From the NCBI GenBank assembly GCA_045652765.1, contig JAZOLG010000056.1, positions 1-35,202 on the forward strand: DNA of 35,202 nt, written 5' to 3'. A model generated the notes under the pieces. It was not told the DNA's origin. It saw nothing but the letters and a program-made list of their open reading frames with translations, and did not search any database. Position 1 is the stretch's first letter, and each line of letters begins with the position of its first letter. A program made the translations under genes and the position numbers. The stretch comes from UBA1231 sp045652765 (GTDB taxonomy: Bacteria; Bacillota_I; Bacilli_A; ML615J-28; CAG-313). Positions 7,158 through 16,608 of this stretch are shown in pieces.

Positions 7158-9230
7158 ATGAGTTTTTTAGAGGGATTAAATAAAGAGCAAAGAGCAGCTG
7201 TTGAAAAAGTAGAAGGACCTGTAATTGTTTTTGCAGGAGCAGGAACTGGTAAAACAAGAACTCTTACAACAAGAATTGCATACATGATAACAGAAAAAGA
7301 TATTAATCCTAAAAATATCTTGGCTATAACATTCACCAAAAAAGCCACTAATGAAATGCGAGAAAGAGTTGTTAAATTATCAGGAATAAATGCAAGATAT
7401 GTTACTATTTCTACAATTCATGCTTTTTGTGCAAGAATACTTCGTCAAACAATTTCTAAAATTGGCTATAGCTTAAATTTTGAAATTCTTGATGAAGAAG
7501 ACGTAAACAAAATAATAAATGATATATATAAAGAACTAGACATCAGCAAAAAATATTTTTCACCTAAAGCTGCTGCAAACATTATTAGTTCTTTTAAAAA
7601 TGGTATTGGCGAAATTAATGGTATTATTAAACAAGTTTATGATGTGTATCAAAAAAGACTAAAACAAAACAATCAAGTTGATTTCGATGATTTACTTGTT
7701 TTAACAGAAAAAATATTTTCAGAATTTCCTGATGTGTTAGAATATTTCCAAAATAAATACAAATATATTTTGGTAGATGAATTTCAAGATACGAATGTTT
7801 TACAATATAATATTATTAAAATGCTAGCAAGCAAATATCGTAATATATTTGTTGTTGGTGATGATGATCAAAGCATTTATTCATTTAGAGGCGCTAATGT
7901 ATTAAACATGTACCAATTCAGTAAAGACTATCCAGAACGCGAAATGATTAAATTGACTCAAAATTATCGTTCATCAAATGCTATTTTACGAGGTTCAAAT
8001 AATCTAATTAAACATAATAAACATCGTGAAGAAAAAGAATTATTTAGTGATGTTGAAGGGAAACTTCAAGATGTTACGATTCATGATGCATATTATTACG
8101 AAGATGAGCCAAGATATATTGTTGATGAAATCAAGAGATTAGTTGCTCATCAGGGTTACCAATATAAAGATATTGCAATTCTTTATCGTACAAATGTAAT
8201 ATCTAGAAATATTGAATTAGGTCTAATCGAAGCTGGTATTCCATATCAAATTTATGGTGGCTTTGCCTTTTTGAAACGAAAAGAAATTAAAGATGTTTTA
8301 AGTTACATTAAATTCATTATGGATCCAGAAAATTTATTCCATTTTAAGCGTGTAATTAATTTACCAGCTCGTGGAATTGGTGATAAAACAATTGAAAAAC
8401 TATTGTTATATAAACATGATGATGAAACTTTATTTCAAGCAATTGAAAGATATCATAATGATTTCTCTTCTACAAAGACAGAAGCCTTAGTTCAATTTAA
8501 AAATTTAATTATGCAACTTCAAGAATTGTTTGAAAAACTTCCATTACCAGAATTTTATGAAGAAATGATTAAAATTACGGAATACAAAAAATCAATTGAA
8601 AATGAAGATGACGAAGATAATAATCGAATTCAAAATATTGAAGAATTTAAATCTGTACTAGTACAATTAGAAAGACGCCCTGATTTAGAAGGAATGACAA
8701 ATAAAGAAAAAATGCAAATTGGTTTTGATGATGTCATTTTAGACGAAACAGTTGGTACGAAACAAGATATGAATGGTGTAGTGCTTTCTACAGTTCATTC
8801 AATAAAAGGTTTAGAATTCAGAGCTGTATTTGTAGTGGCACTTGAAGAAGGAATTTTTCCATCATTAAAAGAAGATTCTGATATTGAGGAAGAACGTCGA
8901 ATTGCTTATGTTGCGTTTACAAGAGCCAAAGAAAGAATATATATAACTTGTGTTTCAAGACGTTTAATTTATGGCCGTGTTGTTTTAAATCAAAAATCAA
9001 GATTTATTACAGAATATGTCGCTAGTCTTGATTGGAAAGAACATTTGGAAGAACAAAAAGAAGAAGAAGATAATACACCAATTAAAGTTGGAGATAAGGT
9101 TCACCATTGTAACTTTGGTGATGGTTTAGTTATTAGTGAATCTGGAAGTATTATTCAAGTTTTATTTGAAAAAGATCATAGTTTTAGAAAAATTTTAAGA
9201 GATCATCCATCAATTAAAAAAAGAAAATAA
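7158..9230 (+). CDS. pcrA: ATP-dependent DNA helicase PcrA (UvrD/Rep family)
   Basis: 690 residues of a superfamily 1A 3'-5' helicase acting in excision repair, replication and removal of RecA filaments. Motifs in order: Walker A GAGTGKT (27-33), the Ia region AITFTKKATNEMRER, Walker B/II DEFQDTN, III GDDDQSIYSFRGAN, IV QNYRSS, V VHSIKGLEFRAVFV and VI VAFTRAKERIY. The end (about 638-690) has a small barrel, KVGDKVHHCNFGDGLV, as in the PcrA C-terminal domain that contacts RNA polymerase. It is shorter than B. subtilis PcrA (739) mainly through a reduced linker. The ribosome site is weak (AAGAGA) and lies in the last bases before the start, consistent with coupling to glnS. It is followed by ligA after 12 bases, the usual pcrA-ligA order in Firmicutes. 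Confidence 0.95.
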   Translation: MSFLEGLNKEQRAAVEKVEGPVIVFAGAGTGKTRTLTTRIAYMITEKDINPKNILAITFTKKATNEMRERVVKLSGINARYVTISTIHAFCARILRQTISKIGYSLNFEILDEEDVNKIINDIYKELDISKKYFSPKAAANIISSFKNGIGEINGIIKQVYDVYQKRLKQNNQVDFDDLLVLTEKIFSEFPDVLEYFQNKYKYILVDEFQDTNVLQYNIIKMLASKYRNIFVVGDDDQSIYSFRGANVLNMYQFSKDYPEREMIKLTQNYRSSNAILRGSNNLIKHNKHREEKELFSDVEGKLQDVTIHDAYYYEDEPRYIVDEIKRLVAHQGYQYKDIAILYRTNVISRNIELGLIEAGIPYQIYGGFAFLKRKEIKDVLSYIKFIMDPENLFHFKRVINLPARGIGDKTIEKLLLYKHDDETLFQAIERYHNDFSSTKTEALVQFKNLIMQLQELFEKLPLPEFYEEMIKITEYKKSIENEDDEDNNRIQNIEEFKSVLVQLERRPDLEGMTNKEKMQIGFDDVILDETVGTKQDMNGVVLSTVHSIKGLEFRAVFVVALEEGIFPSLKEDSDIEEERRIAYVAFTRAKERIYITCVSRRLIYGRVVLNQKSRFITEYVASLDWKEHLEEQKEEEDNTPIKVGDKVHHCNFGDGLVISESGSIIQVLFEKDHSFRKILRDHPSIKKRK

Positions 9231-9242
9231 AAGGAGGCTATC

Positions 9243-11228
9243 ATGGATTATATTAAACGAATGAACGAACTTGTTAAATTATTAAAACAATATAACTATG
9301 AGTACTATGTTTTAGATAATCCAACAGTATCAGATTTAGAATATGATAGCTTAATGAAAGAGTTAGAGCGTTTAGAAACAATGTATCCTGCTCATGCTCT
9401 TCCGGATAGTCCAACTAAAAAAGTGGGAGACTATTTAAAATTAGAACTAGAAGAAATAACTCATGTTAACCCAATGATGTCTTTAGCTAATGCTTTTAGT
9501 TATCAAGAACTAAGAGATTTTGACGAAAAGATTAAAAGAAGCGTTAACCAAAGTGTTGAATACACATGTGAACTTAAAATTGATGGTATTGCATCGACTA
9601 TTCATTATGAAGATGGTTTACTTGTTCTTGCTGCTACACGCGGCAATGGAACAGTAGGTGAAAATATTACTAAAAATGCTCTAACTATTAAATCATTACC
9701 AAAAGTACTAACAGAATATGCTTCACTTGAAGTAAGAGGTGAAGTATATATGTTAAAAAACGTTTTTGATGAATTAAATATCCAAAGACTTAAAGAGGGT
9801 AAATCTCTTTTTGCCAATCCTAGAAACGCAGCTGGAGGAAGTTTAAGACAGTTGGATGCGAATGTTACAAAATCAAGAAAACTTGATCAGTTTGCATATA
9901 CTTTAGTAAACCCGGAAAAATATAATATTTATAAACAAAGTGATGTAATGTCATATTTACAAAATTTAGGTTTTTCAGTAAATCCTCACTTTAGAAAATG
10001 TCATAATATTGATGAAGTAATTTCATATATTGAAGAATACAAAGACAAAAGAAAAGACTTACCTTATGAAACAGATGGTATTGTAATTAAGGTTGATGAT
10101 TTAACTTTATACGATGAAATTGGTTATACTGTAAAAACGCCAAAATGGGCTATTGCGTATAAGTTCCCAGCCGAAATTGCGGTAACAAAACTAAAAGATA
10201 TTATCTTTACAGTTGGTAGAACTGGAATGATTACTCCTAATGCCGTGCTTGATCCAGTTTTGATAAGTGGATCAACAGTATCGCGTGCAACTCTTAACAA
10301 TGAAGATTTTATTGTATCTCGTGATATTAGAATTGGTGACTATGTAAAGGTACGTAAAGCTGGAGAAATTATTCCTGAAATTGTCGAAGTGGATTTTACA
10401 AGAAGACAAAATGGACTTGAACCTTTTAAAATGCTAGAAAATTGTCCAGAATGTGGTATGCCACTTGTAAAAAGAAATAATGAAGCTGAACACCACTGTG
10501 TTAATCCAAACTGTTGTGGTCGAATTTTAGAACAATTAATTCATTTTGCGTCTCGCGGGGCTATGGATATTGAAGGCCTTGGCGAAAAACAAACGGAATT
10601 ATTATATGAACTAGGTTATATTAAAGATGTGTCAGATATATATCTATTAAAGAATTATTACTATGATTTATTAGCGTTAGATGGCTATGGAGATCAGAAA
10701 ATAAACAATTTATTTAATGCAATTGAAAAAAGTAAAAATAATACTTTAGATCAGCTAATTTTTGGGTTAGGAATTAAACATGTTGGATCAAAAGCTTCTA
10801 AGAATTTAGCTAAGATATATCATTCAATTGATGAACTAAAAAAAGCAAAAGTAGAAGAATTAATAACTATTGATGATATAGGTCAAATAATGGCAGAAAG
10901 TATTCATGACTACTTTAATAATCCAAAAAATATTGAGTTAATTGAAAAATTAAAATCTCATGGAATAAACCCTATTAGTAATTATATTCAAAAAGATAAT
11001 TTACCACTGCAAGGTTTAATATTCGTTGTTACTGGTACACTTGAAACAATGTCCAGAGACGATGCAAACAATTTAATTGAAGAATTTGGTGGTAAAGCAT
11101 CATCTTCAGTTTCGAAGAAAACATCATATGTTTTAGCGGGCCGAGATGCAGGTAGTAAACTTGCGAAAGCACAACAATTAGGTGTTCCAGTAATAAGTGA
11201 AACTGAATTTAAAGATATGATTAAATAA
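9243..11228 (+). CDS. ligA: NAD-dependent DNA ligase LigA
   Basis: 661 residues, typical LigA length. It seals nicks in DNA using NAD+ in replication and repair. The adenylation motif ELKIDG places the catalytic lysine at residue 112. Domain order: N-terminal Ia region with YEYYVLDNPTVSDLEYD that binds NMN, nucleotidyltransferase domain, OB fold, a four-Cys zinc finger (CPECGMPL then HHCVNPNCCGR), helix-hairpin-helix repeats (MDIEGLG, GLGIKHVG, ITIDDIGQ) and a C-terminal BRCT domain beginning near GLIFVVTGTLE. Start ATG 9243 has AAAGGAGG ahead of it. It is the last gene of the run before the terminator at 11233. Confidence 0.96.
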   Translation: MDYIKRMNELVKLLKQYNYEYYVLDNPTVSDLEYDSLMKELERLETMYPAHALPDSPTKKVGDYLKLELEEITHVNPMMSLANAFSYQELRDFDEKIKRSVNQSVEYTCELKIDGIASTIHYEDGLLVLAATRGNGTVGENITKNALTIKSLPKVLTEYASLEVRGEVYMLKNVFDELNIQRLKEGKSLFANPRNAAGGSLRQLDANVTKSRKLDQFAYTLVNPEKYNIYKQSDVMSYLQNLGFSVNPHFRKCHNIDEVISYIEEYKDKRKDLPYETDGIVIKVDDLTLYDEIGYTVKTPKWAIAYKFPAEIAVTKLKDIIFTVGRTGMITPNAVLDPVLISGSTVSRATLNNEDFIVSRDIRIGDYVKVRKAGEIIPEIVEVDFTRRQNGLEPFKMLENCPECGMPLVKRNNEAEHHCVNPNCCGRILEQLIHFASRGAMDIEGLGEKQTELLYELGYIKDVSDIYLLKNYYYDLLALDGYGDQKINNLFNAIEKSKNNTLDQLIFGLGIKHVGSKASKNLAKIYHSIDELKKAKVEELITIDDIGQIMAESIHDYFNNPKNIELIEKLKSHGINPISNYIQKDNLPLQGLIFVVTGTLETMSRDDANNLIEEFGGKASSSVSKKTSYVLAGRDAGSKLAKAQQLGVPVISETEFKDMIK

Positions 11229-11232
11229 GTTA

Positions 11233-11263
11233 AAATACCCATTAAAAATGGGTATTTTTTAAT
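11233..11263 (+). terminator. Rho-independent terminator after ligA
   Basis: Stem AAATACCC (11233-11240) with GGGTATTT (11250-11257) and a T run. Confidence 0.88.
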
Positions 11264-11296
11264 TTATTAAAACTGTCAAATAATATATATAATCAC

Positions 11297-11324
11297 TTGA
11301 CAAATTTCGATAATAGTATATAAT
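11297..11324 (+). promoter_or_regulatory. Promoter of the polyamine transport operon
   Basis: Consensus TTGACA (11297-11302), 16-bp spacer, TATAAT (11319-11324). No further promoter is obvious before 16609, so it should drive the regulator and potABCD. Confidence 0.85.
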
Positions 11325-11330
11325 ATATAT

Positions 11331-11358
11331 AGTTTAGTAAAACTAAACTAAAAGTTTA
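11331..11358 (+). promoter_or_regulatory. Overlapping operator palindromes for the XRE-cupin regulator
   Basis: AGTTTAG-TAAAA-CTAAACT (11331-11349) is a perfect 7-bp inverted repeat starting 6 bases after the -10 box. A second, overlapping repeat TAAAC-TAAAA-GTTTA (11344-11358) has the same TAAAA spacer. The position over the transcription start fits auto-repression by the XRE protein encoded next. Binding is inferred. Confidence 0.65.
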
Positions 11359-11382
11359 ATTAACGACAAAGGAGGTACTAAA

Positions 11383-11916
11383 ATGAGTATCGGTAAAAAG
11401 ATTAAAGATATAAGGAATAGGTGTAATCTAACCCAAAAAGAATTAGCTGATCGCTGTGAACTGACAAAGGGTTATATTTCACAACTTGAAAATGATTTAA
11501 CTAGTCCATCGATTAGTACCTTAACAGATATCTTAACTGCTTTAGGTACAAATCTTAAGGATTTCTTTGATGAAGATGATGATCAACAAATTGTTTTTAA
11601 AAATGAAGACTACTTTGAAAAAGATGATGAAGGGAAAAAAATTATTTGGCTAGTGCCTAACAGTCAAAAAAATGAAATGGAACCAATTCTTTATACTTTA
11701 GAAGTAGGTACTGAAACAGATATTGATTATCCTCATGAAGGACAAGAATTTGGTTATGTAATTGAGGGTAAAATAGAAGTTAATTATGGTAGTAAAAAAG
11801 TTATTTGTAATAAAGGAGAATCTTTTTACTTTACGACTGATAAAAACCATTATTTAAAAAACATAGGAAAAAAACAAGCTGTTATTGTTTGGGTTAGTAG
11901 CCCACCAAATTTTTAA
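11383..11916 (+). CDS. XRE-family regulator with cupin domain, polyamine operon
   Basis: 177 residues. Residues 1-65 form a Cro/C1-type helix-turn-helix (CNLTQKELADRCELTKGYIS, then SPSISTLTDILTALG); residues about 100-177 form a cupin_2 barrel (YPHEGQEFGYVIEGKIEV and the GESFYF turn). This domain pair occurs in PuuR-like regulators that sense polyamines or other small ligands. It is the first gene of the pot operon, 17 bases before potA, with a strong AAAGGAGG ribosome site and palindromes at its promoter, so it probably represses the operon when polyamine is abundant. The ligand is inferred from the context only. Confidence 0.87.
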   Translation: MSIGKKIKDIRNRCNLTQKELADRCELTKGYISQLENDLTSPSISTLTDILTALGTNLKDFFDEDDDQQIVFKNEDYFEKDDEGKKIIWLVPNSQKNEMEPILYTLEVGTETDIDYPHEGQEFGYVIEGKIEVNYGSKKVICNKGESFYFTTDKNHYLKNIGKKQAVIVWVSSPPNF

Positions 11917-11933
11917 GAAAAGAGAATTGAATT

Positions 11934-13466
11934 ATGGAAAATATACTTAAAGAACAAAAAAATGAAAAAATCATTGAACTTAAACATGTTAATAAAGAAT
12001 TTGATGGGACATTAGCTGTTGAAGATTTTACTTTTTATATTAGAAAAGGTGAATTTGTAACTTTCCTTGGTCCATCAGGTTGTGGTAAAACGACAACTTT
12101 AAGATTAATTGCCGGATTTGAAATGCCAACAAGTGGCGAAATTTTGCTAAACGGAAAAGATATTACAAATATTCCACCATATGAAAGACCAGTAAATACA
12201 GTATTCCAAAGATATGCATTATTCCCACATATGGATGTTTATGATAATATTGCATTTGGTTTAAAACTTAAAAAAATCCAAACATATGTTGTCGATAAAA
12301 ATGGAAACAAAAAAGAAAAATATCGTAAATATACAAGTGCAGAAATCGATGAAAAAGTTAGAAAAGCTTTAAAAATAGTTGACCTTGAAGAATTTGAATG
12401 GCGTAATGTAACAACACTTAGTGGTGGTCAACAACAAAGAATCGCAATTGCAAGAGCGATTGTAAATGAACCAGAAATTTTACTTCTTGATGAACCTCTT
12501 GGCGCACTTGACTTAAAGATGCGAAAAGAAATGCAAGAAGAACTTAAAGCAATGCACAAAAAACTTGGTATTACATTTATATATGTAACACATGATCAAG
12601 AAGAAGCTTTAACTATGTCTGATACAATTGTTGTAATGAAAGATGGTATGATTCAACAAATCGGTACACCAGAAGAAATTTATAATGAACCAAGTAATGC
12701 ATTTGTTGCGGACTTTATTGGAGAAAGTAATATATATTCTGGTACAATCGTTGGCAAGAAAAAGGTTCGTTTCTTAAACCATACATTCGACTGTGTTGAT
12801 GAATTTCAAGTTAATGAAAAAGTTGATGTCGTGTTACGACCTGAAGATATTATTTTAGGTGAACAAGATGAAGGTATGGTTAATGGTAAACTTGTCTCAA
12901 AAACATTTAAAGGTGTTCATTATGAATATGTAATGATGGTTGGACGCAGTGAAGTAGTTATTCAATCAACTGATAATATTGATATTAATAAAATTGCTTC
13001 TTTCAAAATTGATCCAAATAATATTCATATTATGAAGAAAGAATTTGTTTCTAATAAATATGAGGCATGGATTGATAAAAACAATAAAGTTGTAATTTCT
13101 GAAGAATCATTTGAATGTGATGTAACACAACTTATTCCAAATAGTTATATTGATGATGAAGGCTATTTAGTTGATCAACAAGGTATCAGATATGATTTGA
13201 CTGATGCAGATGTAATTGCTGAAATCGGTCTTAAAGATATTGAAGTTATTGATAATGAGGAAGATGGTGTTGTAAGTGGTGAAATTATTTCCATTATTTA
13301 CAAAGGAGACCACTACCAAATTATTGTTAGAACTGATGAAGATGAAGACTTTGTTATTGATACAGAATATACATGGAATGAACATGACATGGTTAGTTTA
13401 AAAGTAAATCCAAAAGATATTAAGCTTACTTTAAAAGCTGAGGTAAAAAACTATGTCAAAGATTAG
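11934..13466 (+). CDS. potA: Spermidine/putrescine ABC transporter ATP-binding protein, enlarged
   Basis: 510 residues against about 370-380 in typical PotA. ATPase motifs are all present: Walker A GPSGCGKTT (46-54), Q-loop VFQRYALFPH (90-99), signature LSGGQQQR (162-169), Walker B LLLDEP (183-188), and the H-loop in YVTHDQEEA. A basic insert of about 20 residues (115-136) follows the Q-loop region. The excess length lies at the C-terminus, where a normal TOBE region is followed by two similar modules, GMVNGKLVSKTFKGVHYEY and GVVSGEIISIIYKGDHYQI, each ending in a DPNNIHI/NPKDIKL-type strand; the regulatory barrel looks duplicated. It energises uptake through PotB and PotC at the inner face of the membrane. 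The 3' end overlaps potB by 14 bases. The ribosome site AAGAAAAGAGAA is weak. Confidence 0.92.
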   Translation: MENILKEQKNEKIIELKHVNKEFDGTLAVEDFTFYIRKGEFVTFLGPSGCGKTTTLRLIAGFEMPTSGEILLNGKDITNIPPYERPVNTVFQRYALFPHMDVYDNIAFGLKLKKIQTYVVDKNGNKKEKYRKYTSAEIDEKVRKALKIVDLEEFEWRNVTTLSGGQQQRIAIARAIVNEPEILLLDEPLGALDLKMRKEMQEELKAMHKKLGITFIYVTHDQEEALTMSDTIVVMKDGMIQQIGTPEEIYNEPSNAFVADFIGESNIYSGTIVGKKKVRFLNHTFDCVDEFQVNEKVDVVLRPEDIILGEQDEGMVNGKLVSKTFKGVHYEYVMMVGRSEVVIQSTDNIDINKIASFKIDPNNIHIMKKEFVSNKYEAWIDKNNKVVISEESFECDVTQLIPNSYIDDEGYLVDQQGIRYDLTDADVIAEIGLKDIEVIDNEEDGVVSGEIISIIYKGDHYQIIVRTDEDEDFVIDTEYTWNEHDMVSLKVNPKDIKLTLKAEVKNYVKD

Positions 13467-14265
13467 ATTTTCAAGAAAGTTTTTAGCAATTCCATATGGA
13501 ATCTTCTTAATACTTTTTGTGATAATCCCACTTCTTTTAATTGTATTTTATGCGGCAACATCAACAGATCCTGCAACAGGTGATGTTAGTTTATCGTTTG
13601 AAAATTTTAAAACATTCTTTACAAATGAATATAACTTTCATACTTTTTTAATAAGTTTAGCTATAGGGTTAGGAAATACTATTATTTGTTTAATTATTGG
13701 ATATCCTATTGCGTATATTTTAGCTAAAAAAGAATTTAAATTTGGTGGAGTTGTAGTTCTATTATTTGTAATGCCAATGTGGATAAACTTTGTACTACGT
13801 ACAGCTGCTACACGTGATTTACTTTATAGTATGGGATTGAGCGGAGGAGATCATCCATATTTATCAATTATGATTGGTATGGTTTATAACTATTTACCAT
13901 TTGTAATTTTACCGTTATATTCTACAATGCTTAAAATGGATAAAAGTTTAATTGAAGCATCAATGGATTTAGGTGCTAATAAATTTCAAACATTTATTAA
14001 AACTGTTATTCCAATGACACTTCCTGGTGTAATTTCGGCGGCATCGATGGTATTTATGCCTACAATGTCATCTTATGTAATAAGTGATGTTATGGGTGAA
14101 AGACAAGTATCGTTAATTGGTAATACAATCCAATTATATTTTGATCAAGGATTATGGCATATTGGTAGTTTTGTAGCTTTAATCTTATTAGTAATCATTC
14201 TTGGGTCAATGTTCTTCACTAGAAATATGGAAAAAGAAGATAATGTAAGAGGTGGATTATGGTAA
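13453..14265 (+). CDS. potB: Spermidine/putrescine ABC transporter permease PotB
   Basis: 270-residue membrane permease with six predicted segments, the first at about residues 13-35 (PYGIFLILFVIIPLLLIVFYA). The cytoplasmic coupling loop that docks on the ATPase is seen as EASMDLGANKFQTFIKTVIPMTLPG (first 20 residues: EASMDLGANKFQTFIKTVIP), the EAA motif of binding-protein-dependent permeases. Together with PotC it makes the channel. Its start lies inside the end of potA and its end overlaps potC by 7 bases, so the subunits are translated in a coupled way. Related permeases for other cationic substrates look alike; the operon context decides the name. Confidence 0.92.
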   Translation: MSKIRFSRKFLAIPYGIFLILFVIIPLLLIVFYAATSTDPATGDVSLSFENFKTFFTNEYNFHTFLISLAIGLGNTIICLIIGYPIAYILAKKEFKFGGVVVLLFVMPMWINFVLRTAATRDLLYSMGLSGGDHPYLSIMIGMVYNYLPFVILPLYSTMLKMDKSLIEASMDLGANKFQTFIKTVIPMTLPGVISAASMVFMPTMSSYVISDVMGERQVSLIGNTIQLYFDQGLWHIGSFVALILLVIILGSMFFTRNMEKEDNVRGGLW

Positions 14266-15074
14266 AAAAAGGTTTTGCAAAAGCATTTGTTTATTTTATG
14301 CTATTTATCATGTATGCGCCTATTCTCTTACTAGTAATCTTTAGTTTTGTTGATTTTGATTATATAAGTTTTAAACAACTATTTAGTGGAGATAATTTAA
14401 ACTTTAATCTTTATAAAGAATTATTTACAGGAGAAGATGGAGCAACAGTAATTCAAGCATTTAAAAACACTTTATTAGTTGCTTTTACTTCTGGTATAAT
14501 TTCAACAATACTTGGAACTCTTGGTGCAATTGGAATTTTTTATAGTGGAAAAAGAATGCGTAAATCATATGAGTTAGCCGGACAAATTCCAGTACTTAAT
14601 CCAGAAATTATTACAGCACTTTCACTTACAATTTTATTTGTATTTGTGGGAATAGAATTTAACTTTATTACATTATTAATAGGTCATGTTGTATTAACTG
14701 TTCCTTTTGTTGTATTAAGTGTAATGCCAAAGCTTAAACAAATGGATGGTAATATATATGAAGCAGCGCTTGATTTAGGTGCTAAACCAAGAAAAGCATT
14801 AACAAAAATCATTATTCCACAAATATTGCCAGGTATTTTATCAGGTTTTATTTTAGCAATTACTTTATCGCTTGATGATTATATTATTACAGCATTTACA
14901 AGAAATAATTCATTTGTTACCTTAAGTACATATGTATATGGTGTAACAAGTAAACGAGGGGCAATTCCTCCAACATTAAGAGCATTAACAACAATTATAT
15001 TTGTTGCGACACTTGCTATATTATTAGTTTACAATTTTACTTCTGGTAAGAAGAAGTCTAAGAGAGGTCGCTAA
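14259..15074 (+). CDS. potC: Spermidine/putrescine ABC transporter permease PotC
   Basis: 271-residue permease, partner of PotB. N-terminal membrane segment at about 8-30 (FVYFMLFIMYAPILLLVIFS), five more along the chain, and an EAA loop EAALDLGAKPRKALTKIIIP followed by QILPGILSG. The C-terminus is very basic (GKKKSKRGR). The ATG lies within the last codons of potB; the TAA overlaps the ATG of potD by one base (TAATG). GAGGTGG at the end of potB serves as ribosome site. Confidence 0.92.
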   Translation: MVKKGFAKAFVYFMLFIMYAPILLLVIFSFVDFDYISFKQLFSGDNLNFNLYKELFTGEDGATVIQAFKNTLLVAFTSGIISTILGTLGAIGIFYSGKRMRKSYELAGQIPVLNPEIITALSLTILFVFVGIEFNFITLLIGHVVLTVPFVVLSVMPKLKQMDGNIYEAALDLGAKPRKALTKIIIPQILPGILSGFILAITLSLDDYIITAFTRNNSFVTLSTYVYGVTSKRGAIPPTLRALTTIIFVATLAILLVYNFTSGKKKSKRGR

Positions 15075-16594
15075 TGAGAAAATATATATGTTTATTATTA
15101 CTTTGTTTATTATTTCCGGTAATTGTTGGATGTAACAAAGAAGAGATTAGAACTATAAAAATTTATAACTGGGTTGATTATATCGATGAATCAGTATTAG
15201 ATCAATTTGTTGTATATTTTAAAGAATTAACTGGTGAAGATATTCAATATGTATATGACACATTTGAAACTAATGAGTCAATGTACAATACCGTAAAAAC
15301 TGGTAAAACTGATTATGATGTAATTTGTCCATCAGAATACATGATTCAAAAAATGATTCGTGAAGATATGTTAGAAACTTTTGATTTTGAAAATTATAAT
15401 TTGGATATATATCAAAAGAATGCATCACTTTATCTTCAAAATTTATTTAAAGAAAATAATTTAGATGATTATGCCGCATGTTATATGTGGGGAACACTTG
15501 GATTAATTTACAATCCCGATGTTTTAGAAACAGTTGCTGCAGGTCGTGAATATGAACTTAATACTTGGGAAATTATGAAAAATCCGATGTTTGAAGGCTT
15601 AGTTTCTTTAAAAGATAGTGTTCGTGATGCTTATTGTGTTGGTTCACTTCTATCACATAAAGAAGAGTTAGCGTTAGTTGCGGAAAAATACACAACTAAT
15701 TCTAATGAATATCAAAAAGCTGTTCAAGAAATTATTAATCGTACTACACCTGAAGCAATTGAAAATGTTTCAAATGAATTAAGAGAATTAAAGAAAAATA
15801 TCTATGGTTTAGAAGTAGATAGTGGTAAAGGTGACATCGTTACTGGTAAAATTGCAATGAATGTTGCTTGGAGTGGTGATGCTGTATATTCAATGGATCT
15901 TGCAGAAGAAGAAGACACATATCTAGAATATATGGTACCATCTGAAGGTGGAAATGTTTGGTTTGATGGCTGGGTAATGCCAAAAGGAGCCGATAAAGAA
16001 CTTGCACAAGCATTTATTAATTTCTTATCTAATCCAGAAATAGCAGCTTTAAATATGGAGTATATTGGTTATACATCATCTATTGCGGGCGATGCAATTT
16101 TAGACTTAGTTGAAGATTGGTATGGTGTAACTTCGTATGAAAATGAAATAGCTGAACTTAAAGAATCACTTAAAGATTTAACAGGAGATAGTCTTGAAGA
16201 AGCGAAATCAGAATTAGAATCATTAGAAAATGAACTTGCTGAGATTACGACAGTTCCACAAGATTTAACATACTTTTTTGAAGGAACAGTAAGTTCTGAT
16301 CGATTAACTAATGGTTTAGTAATTGTTAATATCGATGAATCTTATATTAATCGACAATTTTCTACACAATATCCTAGTGAAGAATGCATTAAACGTTGTG
16401 GTGTAATGCAAGACTTTGGTGATAGAAATGAAGATGTTTTAGAAATGTGGATTAACGTAAAAGCTAATAAAGCATCACCTTGGTTAATTTCATCATTAGT
16501 AGTATTTGTAATTTTAGTTACAGGTTTAATATTGTATTCAAAACGTTCTTATTTCGCAAGAATTAGACGTTTCAAAAAATATGAAAAAAAATAA
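15074..16594 (+). CDS. potD: Polyamine-binding lipoprotein PotD with C-terminal membrane anchor
   Basis: 506 residues against about 350 for typical PotD. The N-terminus is a lipoprotein signal with lipobox VIVGC (Cys20). The mature part matches the family: YNWVDYIDESVLDQF at the start, DVICPSEYMI, then MNVAWSGDAVYSMDLAEEED, EGGNVWFDGWVMPKGA with the Trp/Asp pair that contacts the polyamine, and FINFLSNPEIAALN. Two additions are unusual: a Glu/Lys/Leu-rich helix (about 355-392) inserted into the second lobe, and a hydrophobic helix at about 470-489 (PWLISSLVVFVILVTGLILY) followed by a basic tail. The protein should therefore be tethered at both ends to the outer face of the membrane. It is the last gene of the operon. 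Confidence 0.92.
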   Translation: MRKYICLLLLCLLFPVIVGCNKEEIRTIKIYNWVDYIDESVLDQFVVYFKELTGEDIQYVYDTFETNESMYNTVKTGKTDYDVICPSEYMIQKMIREDMLETFDFENYNLDIYQKNASLYLQNLFKENNLDDYAACYMWGTLGLIYNPDVLETVAAGREYELNTWEIMKNPMFEGLVSLKDSVRDAYCVGSLLSHKEELALVAEKYTTNSNEYQKAVQEIINRTTPEAIENVSNELRELKKNIYGLEVDSGKGDIVTGKIAMNVAWSGDAVYSMDLAEEEDTYLEYMVPSEGGNVWFDGWVMPKGADKELAQAFINFLSNPEIAALNMEYIGYTSSIAGDAILDLVEDWYGVTSYENEIAELKESLKDLTGDSLEEAKSELESLENELAEITTVPQDLTYFFEGTVSSDRLTNGLVIVNIDESYINRQFSTQYPSEECIKRCGVMQDFGDRNEDVLEMWINVKANKASPWLISSLVVFVILVTGLILYSKRSYFARIRRFKKYEKK

Positions 16595-16608
16595 AACCTT
16601 TACATTAG

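Noticed and set aside
13167..13385. Minus-strand Asn/Ile-rich ORF inside potA
   Set aside because: Composition is simply the complement of the AT-rich potA sequence.
11934..13466. PotA as a fusion to an unrelated protein
   Set aside because: The extra C-terminal part looks like a repeat of the TOBE-type barrel, not a different domain.
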